Shown in pieces: positions 48,001-58,900 of a stretch of DNA of 64,000 bases. The notes beneath the pieces were generated by a model that was given only the letters and a program-made list of their open reading frames with translations, was not told the DNA's origin and did no database searches. The position numbers and the translations under genes are program-made. Positions within the stretch are counted from its first letter, which is position 1; every line of letters starts with the position of its first letter. This DNA comes from Beroe ovata (taxonomy: Eukaryota; Ctenophora; Nuda; Beroida; Beroidae). The DNA is taken from the NCBI GenBank assembly GCA_946803715.1, contig CAMPET010000116.1, forward strand, positions 76,621 through 140,620. Direction: 5' to 3'.

Positions 48001-48846
48001 TCACCGCTAAGGGATGGAACCTGGCTGTCCTACAGTTTCCAGCAGGTGTGTGAGTGTGTGTGTGTGTATGTCGTGTGTTTGTGTGTATGTGTTTGTATGT
48101 GTTTCTGTGTGCATGTATGTCTGTGTTTTTGTTTTAAGATAACTTAAGCTCCGGATTGGACGGTTATTCTGCGTTTTACCACGGTTTTTTCACCGTGTAA
48201 CTAATGACCGTGCTCACATCAGGTATCCACATTGCACTGACAAGGCGACACATGGCTCCCGGTGTTATTGACAAGTTGCTAGGTGATATTGCGGAAAGTG
48301 CTGCCAAGCAACTGCTGCAACCCCAAAGCAAAGCCTCGGGATCGGCTGCCATGTACGGAATGGCTGCTCAAATCCCCGATAGGTTGGCATACGTTGTGTT
48401 GTCTTCTTTTTCCACCCTTTCGAGTACTTTATTGGGGGGTGCTACGCAGTCACAATCAGAGGTGCTGACGGAAGTCCATTTCACTCACTGGAGAAAAGTT
48501 TGATGTTTTATCTAAGTCACTAAGTTCTGACTATTTCAGGTCGATAGTTGATGACATATCGAANACTGCTGCAACCCCAAAGCAAAGCCTCGGGATCGGC
48601 TGCCATGTACGGGATGGCTGCTCAAATCCCCGATAGGTTTGGCATACGTTGTGTTCTCTTCTTTTTCCAACTGTTCGAGTACTTTCAGCTTTTCAGAGGT
48701 GCTGACGGTAGTCCATTTCACTCACTGAAGAAAAGTTTGATGTTATATTTAAGTCACTAAGTTTTGACTATTTCAGGTCGATAGTTGATGACATATCGAA
48801 GGAGTTTTGGCGGTTGTACTATTCCACCAACCAATCCAACAGTTGA
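45083..48846 (+). CDS. SGPL1: Sphingosine-1-phosphate lyase
   Basis: This PLP enzyme of the endoplasmic reticulum cleaves sphingosine-1-phosphate to a long-chain aldehyde and phosphoethanolamine, the exit step of sphingolipid breakdown. Exons encode a luminal start (45083 on) and a membrane helix at about 45330-45390. The catalytic body follows: [16 protein letters not shown] near 45735, [12 protein letters not shown] near 46475, SVTSGG joined to [15 protein letters not shown] at 46600-46780, and HVDACLGGF near 47340. The PLP lysine lies in [14 protein letters not shown], with its codon at 47455-47457. [15 protein letters not shown] is near 47630. The last exon ends [10 protein letters not shown] at 48846. 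Two places are damaged by single-N duplications (45799-46588 and 48311-48800), which repeat the FCWTNPLHV exon and the exon with [15 protein letters not shown]. Removing one copy of each gives a normal-length enzyme. The splice near 45605 is uncertain. Confidence 0.93.
45799..46588. repeat. Direct duplication around single N in SGPL1, with minisatellite
   Basis: Bases 45799-46172 and 46174-46588 are two versions of the same intron-plus-exon segment, joined by an N at 46173. They differ by several substitutions and by copy number of a GTGGGTTTTAGGTGGAA-type minisatellite, as two alleles would. The first copy also has an internal doubling of a 33-bp stretch near 45967-46034. Confidence 0.9.
48051..48135. 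repeat. GT-rich microsatellite
   Basis: Degenerate (GT)n sequence lies in an SGPL1 intron directly after the exon ending LQFPAG. Other GT/TG patches occur near 16355, 23805-23860 and 56508-56555. Confidence 0.8.
48311..48800. repeat. Direct duplication around single N in SGPL1, near the 3' end
   Basis: 48311-48563 and 48565-48800 are near-identical, with a short indel and a few substitutions, joined by an N at 48564. The duplicated segment carries the penultimate coding exon and the following intron. Confidence 0.9.
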
Positions 48847-50856
48847 CACCACTCTGGTAGCACCCTCAGACTTGAAGGTGTCAATGTGATTGATAGTGAA
48901 AATAACTCATAGTCATAGATGACATTGATGCCATAAACTTTAAAAAACTTGAGATAAGTTTACCTTTCATCTCAATCTGTTGTTGTTCAGCGCGGTTACA
49001 GTGGCCCTTTCAATGTTTAGTTTTTGGTCGATAATTTCAATAAGAGCTTTGTGACTTGTTGATCGTTTGCACTTGAACTTTTGAAATCTTAACTATCAGA
49101 CTTTTTGTAATATTTAAATCAGCTTGAATTGAATAGTTAAGTAGCTGCAGTGTTACTGTTATCTATGTATATTGTGTGTTTTGCTCCAGGACGGTTAGTT
49201 CAGAGTTCTAATTCTATTTTAAAATTTATCGTATGATAATCTCCGAGTCTTTTTGGTTCACACTTCACACTAACTGTGCCTTATCTTTAGAGTTTTGTAT
49301 ACTGCGCCGCGCGCTCACTTCTACGAAACATGTATGTTCGCGCGCGCGGCGCGTTACCGCAATATTGCAAGCATTTCTACACCGAGTAATTGATTGCGCG
49401 CATTGTGGAATTCACTAATGACTGAGATGTTTCAGCTTTTTTGTGAAAGCACGCCCCGTTGAGCTATCATTTTCTGCAATGATGGCCTTGAAAGCTTTCC
49501 ATCATGCAGCTTTAAGTTTGAATACCTCAAGTTTCTACTTCGATGAGATGGAAATTTATTTGAACATTGAGGGAAGTTAAAGAACTGAAACACTTTGATC
49601 ACAATCAAATCTTTGAAAATCATTCACAGTTAAGTTTACATCCTCTTACAGGTTTCACTTGAATTTGCAATTCGAGAAGACCCTGCAGTTTCTTGAAGAA
49701 GAAAAGACCAATAGTTACAGTAAAGGTATATCCGTTACGGTTAAGTTAAACTCTAGTTACTGCATTCATTTTAAGGAGCAGACTCTTTGAAACACTGAAA
49801 ATAATGCAGGAGCCTGCTTTATGATAGAGATCAAACACTGGAACTGACACTAATTGACACATAAACTGACACCACTGTTCAGAATATGTTGCAACATGTG
49901 TTGCATACATTATTTTCTTGACGGGTCTAGCTCATAAGAGATTTGTTTCATACTTTTAGGGTTATTTTTTTATCAAATGCATTTCAATACAAGTAGGAAT
50001 CCTTTGTAGGGATCCTTTGTTGTACAACAAAAGTTTTCGACGGTAAAACTGGGGCGTAACATAATGAAATTTCAGTCACATTATACATTGGGGTTTAAAT
50101 CCATTCATGAATAAAGTTAAACAGGAAACCATAACCTTGTTAACGTTAAACCACGTGTCTGAGTATTTGAAACCGCTGTCAAAACAGGTTCTTTTGCCCT
50201 TGATAACCTGTCAATAACCTGTCAGTGACAGCCGACAGGTCCAGCTATCAACATTTTAGAACCTTTTCATTGTTAATAGATGTTTCAATTCGCACCGCGG
50301 CCACACTTGCAGTTACAGTTTAACCCATTCACGGAGAGAGATAAATCTATTGTTGAAGTCGTTAACTGTCACTTAAATCAATATTCTAAAAATAATTTAC
50401 ACGATTAGGTTCACTTAATCTCTTAAAAACTTAAATTACAACGTGACAAAATGATTACAATCTTGACGTTGGTGTCCCTTGCGTTAAAAACAATTATAAA
50501 TTTTAAGTCCAACTAAACGACGATTATGTCACAAAAGAGTTCACAAGGATAAAAGTTAATTAGGGCCAATTATAGACCCACACTTTCGATCAAGGGCTGT
50601 ATATAACTATAAATGCAGTTAGTTATTATAGGTGTTTTAAATTTGACGGGCACAACAGATCCAACCCCCGCTGAACTGATTAGGACACCTAATCTCATCT
50701 CATAACCTAATCAACGTTACACTTACATCAGGATATCAGCATCCCACGGACCAGTAATAATTCACTTTGTTTTCTTATTACACCGATATTATAGCTCCTC
50801 TTTGCCTGGTACTAAAGTAGAATAATCCCCATCCTATCTCCCCCTCAGTGAGGCGC
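48847..50856. other. Intergenic region SGPL1 to papain-lectin gene
   Basis: About 2 kb without a supported gene. A CG-rich inverted patch lies near 49301-49345 (GCGCCGCGCGC and GCGCGCGCGGCGCG). The final bases before 50857 form a strong pyrimidine-rich splice acceptor (CTCCCCCTCAG), so a 5' UTR exon of the next gene may lie upstream. Confidence 0.5.
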
Positions 50857-52278
50857 ATGAATCTCATGAAGTCCCTCACACCACCCGACCTACTCCTCCT
50901 GTCCTTCCTCCTCCTTATCCATGCTTTTCACTGCCTGAACGACGTGGATTGGAGAGATGCCAACATGTCGCCCGTTGGTGACCAGGGCAGCTGTGGTAGC
51001 TGTGTGGGATTCGCTGTGGCCGGGGCACTAGATTGGCAACTTGCCACGGTCACAGGAGTCCAGACCCCCGTATCCACTCAATTCATGGTGGACTGTGGGG
51101 TGGACCCAGACAGTCAGGAGCCGGTGGATGGGTGTAATGGGGGAGTACTAAACAGTCAAATACAGCGCTTGATGAGCGAGCAATACCTGCCGTACAGCGA
51201 GGATTACCCATTCCAGGGTAACTACGACAAGGACAGATGTGTGGAAATGGGGGCAGGGGCCGACGGGTCCCTGAGGAACGCCCTGGCGGATGTGTGGGTG
51301 TACGACTACACACGGATAAGCATGACACCAGAGGCGGTTAGGGAAGCACTCCAGATCGGTCCGACTATCCATGGGATGTATGTTGGAGACAAGATGACAA
51401 CTTGGGACAGTTCTCTGCTCCTGACAGACGATGGCAGGACGGGGTGTGTTCAGAACCCCAGCCCTCACGCGGTGACGTTTGTCGGGTGGCAGTCTAATGG
51501 CGGAAACCCGTACTACATCGTGAGGAACAGTTACGGAATTCACTACGGAGATGGCGGCTATGTGAATTACGCGGACAACACTCTGAATGAGTGGTGCAGG
51601 TACACACAACAAGCGTACCAGCTGGTTCTGGGACAGAGGAGGGAGATAGAGTACCAGCTTGGAGTGGGGCGGAAAACGTACAGAGCGGCACGAGGGTGGT
51701 GTCAAGACTTGGGTGACGGCTGGGACTTGGCACATGTGCCTACCCGCATGCATAACTACCAGGTCTATGATATGTTCACGGCCAAGTTTGGCAGTGATAA
51801 AAAGGAGGATAAAAACTTCAACTACTACTGGATAGGACTGTTTGACAACAGGGACGGTGGGGAGAATTGGGTGTGGGTGAACGGGGATTGGAATGTTGCC
51901 AGCAAAGCTATCACTGGCGAGAAGGCTCAGTTCCTGAACTTCAAATCCAACAAGTCGAAGGACAAGAGATTTGCCGCGGTTAACAAAGTTCACCCTGGCA
52001 AAGATAGTATCCGTGGGAGATGGACCGACAAACCGAGCTCTAACGAGTACAGGTTTGTGTGCAGCAGGTATAGGAAGGAAGTGTGTCCGCGGATCTCACA
52101 GAGAGCTGTACAGAACGCACATCACGTGACCTTCACGAGTCCTGGGGACGGGAGCGAGACGTTGGAGATAGTGGACGGAACCTTGGCAAATTTCCAGTGT
52201 ATGGATGCACACGTGTTGTCAGGACAGGCAGCAGAGTGTGTAAACGGACAGTGGACACAACTTCCCTCATGTGACTGA
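50857..52278 (+). CDS. Secreted papain-like protease domain fused to C-type lectin and sushi domains
   Basis: One exon encodes 473 residues from the ATG at 50857; GTG upstream is not a start. A signal peptide (residues about 10-27) is followed at once by a mature C1A papain domain (VDWRDANMSPVGDQGSCGSC), so the usual I29 propeptide is absent. The catalytic Cys is residue 49, His 204 (SPHAVTFVGW) and Asn 224 (RNSYG), with the oxyanion Gln before the CGSC motif. Two positions are unusual: Val after the catalytic Cys instead of Trp, and Tyr for the Trp after Asn-Ser. A C-type lectin domain follows at about residues 265-408 (WIGLFDNRDGG, WVWVNGDW, FVCSR). A sushi/CCP module ends the protein (CPRIS to WTQLPSCD). 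A secreted pattern-recognition or matrix protease is inferred. Whether it is active is unknown. Confidence 0.85.
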   Translation: MNLMKSLTPPDLLLLSFLLLIHAFHCLNDVDWRDANMSPVGDQGSCGSCVGFAVAGALDWQLATVTGVQTPVSTQFMVDCGVDPDSQEPVDGCNGGVLNSQIQRLMSEQYLPYSEDYPFQGNYDKDRCVEMGAGADGSLRNALADVWVYDYTRISMTPEAVREALQIGPTIHGMYVGDKMTTWDSSLLLTDDGRTGCVQNPSPHAVTFVGWQSNGGNPYYIVRNSYGIHYGDGGYVNYADNTLNEWCRYTQQAYQLVLGQRREIEYQLGVGRKTYRAARGWCQDLGDGWDLAHVPTRMHNYQVYDMFTAKFGSDKKEDKNFNYYWIGLFDNRDGGENWVWVNGDWNVASKAITGEKAQFLNFKSNKSKDKRFAAVNKVHPGKDSIRGRWTDKPSSNEYRFVCSRYRKEVCPRISQRAVQNAHHVTFTSPGDGSETLEIVDGTLANFQCMDAHVLSGQAAECVNGQWTQLPSCD

Positions 52279-52900
52279 TTCATTGCTTTGATTTTTCGGG
52301 AAAAGAGGGCAAATTTTTTGTTGACCAGTTTTATCTTTATTCCTTGCAATTCTTGTAAATATCATTTAATACCATCGCAACGATTTATCTATCTGAATTT
52401 GTTAAAATGTTCTGAGACATTCTCAACAATTGGACGAAAGATCCGCTCCGTCAAAACTAACCGACTATGAATCGGACCCTACAAATGTTTTAAAATTAAA
52501 GTTTTAAATTAAAATCACTTTCCAAAAATTAAAATCACTTTCCAAAAACTATCTGAACTCACATCTATATTCGCTAAAATAAGAATTTTAACAAGAGTAC
52601 CTATGAAATGTCATCTAAAATCCAATTCAATATTGATCCTAGAATAAATTAGACGCTGCATCCATAAGATTATAGTAATAGAGCATAGCTCTGTCGGATA
52701 ATTTTCCCTAAATCACAGATCTGCATCCAAATTGTTCACTATAGATACACCACGGATACACTGTCAATTTTATCCTATAAATCCCACATCAATATCCTAT
52801 TCCTAGATTAATTACAAATCTATCAAAATACTCTTTTCCAATCAGTACTGACTGTCAAACTCATGCAACTATAACCACTTGATATCCATTTCATTGCAGT
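52279..52900. other. Convergent intergenic region
   Basis: AT-rich sequence separates the papain-lectin and PFKFB 3' ends. A short direct repeat (AAAATCACTTTCCAAAAA, twice near 52512-52547) is the only structure seen. Confidence 0.5.
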
Positions 52901-55900
52901 TCATGGTTCAGTAGCCGATCCATTGCTCGATCCATTGACCATACCCTTACACTCACCATTGCCTGAAGTTCCGTTAGAGTGCGACGATCCATTGGCAGTT
53001 TTACCATCTGTACTCTCTGTGGATCCATTTGACACCGTATTGACACCTCCCCCATTGACAGCAGTGCAGGTGTCATTGACACCACATGGATGTGACAGCT
53101 TTGCCTCCAGGAGACGTTGTTCAATTGTCTCGGGTGACTGTTTGTCGCGGTGTGTCATGGAGCTAGCCACACCGAATACGATATCCTCCTTTTCACAACC
53201 GTACCTGAGACAAAGAGTCACGTGATCTATCTCGAATATCGATTATCTCAGATTCCCAAATATAAAACGATTCCCAAGTCCCAAATACAAATATGTGAAT
53301 CGGATGTTCACTCCTTCTCTCGAAAAAAACAAGTATTTTAGGCATAAGTCATGTTAGTATGACCAATAAATCTCAATTTTCAAAAATTTCTGGAATTTTG
53401 CCAGCAGAAACTCACGCTGTTGGCGTGACTTTCAGTATGGTATGTAGAGGTATCTTGATGTACGGTATCTCATCCGAGGGAATGTTCATGTAATACCCGA
53501 TTATACATCGCAACACCGCCTGATGACAGATAACCAATACCTGGGGAACACGGGTAGGCGTTTTGAGGGATCATCTTCCAAAATGTGTGTGAGGTCAATT
53601 GTCAAACTTGAATATAGGTATAAAATTTGCGCCAAATCCCTTTTTACCTCAAAACTGTGTCATTGGTCAACATATGAAACATATTGACTAGAATACAAGT
53701 TAAACCAGCAATGCTGGCTGTCCTCGCAAAGAGTCACACATAGGTGAGGTGATTACACGCTTATGGTTGAAATCAGTGACAGAACTTCCCATACCTGGTC
53801 CTGTTTGTCTAGCTCCATGATGATGGGCTCGAGACGGCAGCAGAGATCATGATACGACTCTCCACGGGGATACCTGACATATAGGAAAGTTAATATGGCT
53901 AAAATCATTCAGTCCGGTACATAGATGTTGTTGTTTATAACACATCGTGCATTGGCCCTGTTCGAATCCAGATTTTTAGGGCAAAGTGTCCAACTCCATG
54001 TCCTATAAACACAAACCCACCACGCCCACCCCTCTCCCTGTGCCCAACCTGTAGTTGTACTTGTCCAGATCACGGAGGGCAAACTCTTCAGGGTATGTTT
54101 CCGCTATCTCCTCATATGTCAGCCCGTCACACCGCCCTGCATCCAGCTCATTCAGACACTTGTACCTGCCGTGGATATGGTAAAATGAAATGCGTAAAAT
54201 TCGCTAAGGGATTTGTAGGATTGCTCCCTACTTACTGGCAGATTGCCAATCGAGTGGCAATATGTAGTCCTTACCTGCGGATATTTTGATTCGGAAGGTA
54301 GGAGCAAGTCTGAATAGTCCGTTTCATGAGACTGGTCCACACAGGTATGTCAGATAGTCCACAGTTGTCCAGATACTGTGACATCTTTTTCCCATACTCA
54401 ACCCCGTTGTCTGACAACTCTGTATCACCTATAGACATGATTCTTTGATCACGACGACTGAGATCTTTTTCGAACAAAAACTTTGTCAGGAAGGTATAGC
54501 GAGCAGAAATGAGCAAAAATGGGAATAATCGGATTATAATCTGGCACATAAAAATGAACCAAATCACACTGTATTCATCATGCAAACTCTATGATAGTGA
54601 AGTCCTCACCTCCTATCCTGCCACACTCGTTGTACACACTTTCTCCGTGACGAGTAAAGTAGAGAGTTGTCTTGGTGTGCGGTCGTGTGTTCATGATGAA
54701 ATACGCTGATTTCGACTGTACGTTACCTAGCAACAGAAACATGGTGTCAAGATAAGAAAAACTGGTGTCAAGGAGACGATGGAGGGGTCACTTAACTAGA
54801 GGAAAAGACCGAGAATAACTTACTTGTCAAGTTGTTGACATGAAATTGTGTCACATTTGACACCCTGATGAACGATAGCTCTCTATCCAAGTCCAGACAT
54901 AGTGTCTGGTACGCTTTCTTGTAGTTCCGTATTCGCTCGGAGAAATCTTGGAACGCAGTTTCAGGGTCGCAATCCTGGTAGTCAGGGCAACGGATTTTCT
55001 TCTCCTAGGGCAGGATGAATATTGGATACACGAGGAACTTGATGTAAGATCAATGACATAGGAAGGAGGTCTAGGGAAGGTGGATGACAAAATTGACATT
55101 TGTTGAGCGGGTGTAAATCTAACCGTGACATCGGTAATAGATCTCAACTCTTCGGAAGTTGTATTTTCTGTGATAACAGGCTTACCCGGATATTCTTTTC
55201 TTCGATATCATCGTCATTCAGAACACTCTCTATGAACAACACCTCGATACCCTCAGGGGCAAAGGTGTCAAGAACCAACTGTCTCCTTTCTCGGGTGGTG
55301 TTGGTAGCGTCGAGAATCTGCAAGTGGTTTCAAGCATTAGAAAGGAGTGTCAATTTAAGTTTATAGTGGTGTCAATAATGTGGCCATACTTTCGACAGCT
55401 GATGAATGGTGTCAATAGTCTGTCATTCTTGTTGAGACCTATAACAATAAGTCAATTACGCATGCAAATCAACTCAAGGCACTATTTCAATTTAGCTATA
55501 AATAAACCAGAGAACAGTGTAGATTGTACACTGTGAAGCGCTGTATATCTATTGTAGTATCTATTATTCAGTATGAATTGGATTCAAAGTCGCCGAATCT
55601 TCATTCTTCATCACTTAATAGCTCATCACGTCAGTTTTCGCCAACCAAACCCAAGATGAGGTGACGAAATAGACATCCATCAAATCGAAATGTAACTTTC
55701 GAGTAGCCAATGATATGTGCTGTTGATTACTCGATTTAACGGATACACACATGGAATAATCATCACGTGACCTACTCAGTCCATAATTTGGACTATTCCG
55801 CTTAGTAATTGTCATGGTGACACGTGACTTGGTCAAACGTCACGTGATTTTGTGGCACGTGCTCTGCCGGAGACATGTTGTTGAGTTTGATAACAGTTGG

Positions 55901-58900
55901 TCGTGTACTATTCTCTGGATGTATACTCGCCCAGAAATGCCAAACTTATCTTGTTTGTATGAGCGATTTGTGTCTCTTTTGAACCGTCGTTCCACGAAAA
56001 GAAGCAAAAACTCGATAAGTAAGGACTCTTTTTATGACTTGGAAGTTCATCCCAGCATATGTTATGGTTTTCGTAAATTTTACACATTTCTCACAGGCGT
56101 TACACCCAACATACAAGTGGTCGAAAGAGACGAACATCTCGCAGGAGCAGTGGTTAACGAAGGAGCAGTGGTTAACGAAGGAGCAGTATTTGATGAAGGA
56201 GCACAGGGGGTGGATGAAGGAGAGGGTGTAATGATCTTCAGAAATCCCGTCTTCGAACCCATAGCTGGGGCAGAGACTCAATTCCTGATGAGTATACAAG
56301 GAAGCTAGAACCAACGAGACGAGATTCCTTATAGGTCTCTTGTTATCTAAGAGAAGAAATGACTTAAGATGAATATCTAAGATGACCACGGAGGATAATG
56401 AGGAGTTAGGACGCAGGAAAATGATGAAAGACTGACGAGTGATGATTTTTGATTGCATATGAGATTGGACCTCTGTGAGAGAGAAAGATGCGAATGAGAA
56501 AAGGCGATTGTGTGTGTGTGTTTGTGTGTATGTGTATGTGTATGTGTGTGTTAGGAAGAGTAAAATGAATAATTACTGTTCTTGTTTGGATGATTTCACT
56601 TTTTTAGGAATATTCGTGACTTTTTAAAACAACAATACAGTATGAAAGACTGCATTGTGATTACTGACTATGATATCAACGTCTGTACTGTCTAATGTTT
56701 GCAATAACGTAGTCGAGATAGTGCTACCCACAACACTTGTCATACTATAACTCGGTGCGCGTCTCTCTGTGAAGTTGAACTGAAATTTCGCAGCGCACGC
56801 AAGTATTTGGATCGGTATACGTAATTTACAGCTGCCGGAATATATTGCTAAAACCAATATTGGGAACCATTAAAGAGACTAAATAATTTCGGCTCAGCCA
56901 CATGGTCTGCAGTCTCTTTAATTGAAGTAATGGTAAGTTCATATCTAGCTAGAGAACAATAAGGCTGTCACCAAGTATGTGTAACTGGCAAGGGCGATTG
57001 AAAATCGAACTGTAATAATCGATTATAATCGATAAAATGTCGACAAAAAATCGATTTTTTCAAAAAAATCGATTCCGAAGCGCCTAGGCGACGATTATTA
57101 TTGGGGGCATCGAGAACCGCTAAAAAATCGATTATTGNTAATAAGGTGTGAATAATAAGGCCTTCTATTGTTCGTGAGGGAGGAAGTGTCACTTTTCAAT
57201 ACCCACACTAACACCGCAAGGTGTCAAAGTGACACCTGCTGCTGGCCCCTCGCACACATGTTAGAGCACCGCCCACCATTTATATATACTGCGCAGAACT
57301 CCGCAGCCCCACTGTAGACAATATCATCGGTTAGAAAAAGAAGATGTTGCTGTTGCTACTACTGATTGTTGCTCTTGCTCATGTGAGGGGTGAAGACCCT
57401 CTCAGAGCTGTACTGCGCTCCCCAAGAGCATCTCTCAACCTCTACTCCTCCTTCAAGGAGGAAAATCACCTGCTCTACACCGGTGCGGAGAACAGTCAGA
57501 GATACCGACTGTTTCTGTCCGCGGCTCGTCATGTGGCGGACTATAACGAGGACAAGGCCGATACCGGACACTATGCTCTCAACAAGTTCTCAGTGATGAG
57601 TGACGCGGAGAAGAGAGCGTACAGCGGGCTGAACATAACTCAGAGTGAGGAAGAGGAGGAGGGGGAGATGGGGAAAAGAGAATCATACCCTGAGCAGAAA
57701 CTGTGGACAAGCAGCAATTCCGTGTCGGTAGTTCGGGACCAGGGCGGTTGTGGCTCGTGTTGGACGTTTGCTGCTGTGGGGGCCATAGAAACGAGATACA
57801 AGATACTGTCGGGAGTGCTGAGACGGTTCTCAGAACAGGAGTTTCTGGATTGTGCGTATGAGCACGATGAGGACTATGACGGGTGTGATGGTGGAACGAT
57901 AGTTCAACCCTTTAAATGGTCGAGCGAAAATGGCGGACGACTAGCGGCTGAAAAGGACAGACCGTATGAGAAAAAGGACAAGAAATGTCGAGCTAACTCG
58001 ACACCAGATGCCATGGTGTCCTTCAAAATACGTGGCTACAAGTTTGTTGGTTATGGAGAGGATAAGCACATCAGAGCTTTGCAGGACGGTGCTGTAGCCT
58101 CGGCACTGAGAGTTACGGACAAGTTCTACTCCTACGATGGGGATATCATGAGGGATACCAGCTGTAAGTCTGATGAACGTGTCAATCATGGTGTCACGAT
58201 GGTCGGATATGCTGCCGATTATTTCCTCATTAAGAACTCGTGGGGACGCGACTGGGGGATAAGTGGGTTTGTTAAACTAGCCCGTAACCATGACAACTGC
58301 AAGCTATTCACCCAGTCGTTCTATCCCACTTTCACTAGTTATACAGGAGAGAGGGATTCGGGATCTGACCCTGCTGCGAGTTACTTCATCGCGTGTAAAG
58401 ACAACGGAGATGCGGAGTTTTGTGCCAAATTCGAAGGACAGGGCTGCTGTAGGACAGAGTGCGAGATGTTTCCCACTCACTTGCAGACGGCAGTGAGAGT
58501 TTTGGTTGCAGGCTTGAAGTGCGTGAAGTCGTGCACTAAGTGTGACGATGGCAGCACTGGTGACTGCCCCGGGGGTACAACTCGTTGTGACGATGGAGTT
58601 TGCAGGCACGAGCACATGTGCCACTAGATGTGCCACTACAGATGTGCCACTACAGATGTGCCACGTAATGCCATCAACACAGGATGAGCCAATGGATGCC
58701 ACTTAATTAGTTGGTTGATGAGTTGGTAGGTCCCCTCACTATAGTTACCACTCCTTGACGTCAAGTTTGTAAACTCACAGATTTTGATTTACATTTGAAT
58801 GCCTTTTCAAGGAAACTGTTGAATCATTGTCTCAAACACGTAGAGTATGTATCGGATATCTGTCTGTTTGTTGGTGGGCAGTCTATACAGCTAAAGAGTG

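Noticed and set aside
51148-51993. 281-residue minus-strand open frame
   Set aside because: It lies entirely antisense to the papain-lectin gene, which has clear domain motifs; the antisense frame has none.
53955-53975. GTTCGAATCC resembling a tRNA T-loop on the + strand
   Set aside because: No matching acceptor stem or A-box upstream; it lies in a PFKFB intron.
58380-58627. Interpreting the ShK-like module as a toxin gene
   Set aside because: It is the tail of an intact protease with propeptide; ShK-like modules are common in non-toxic secreted enzymes.
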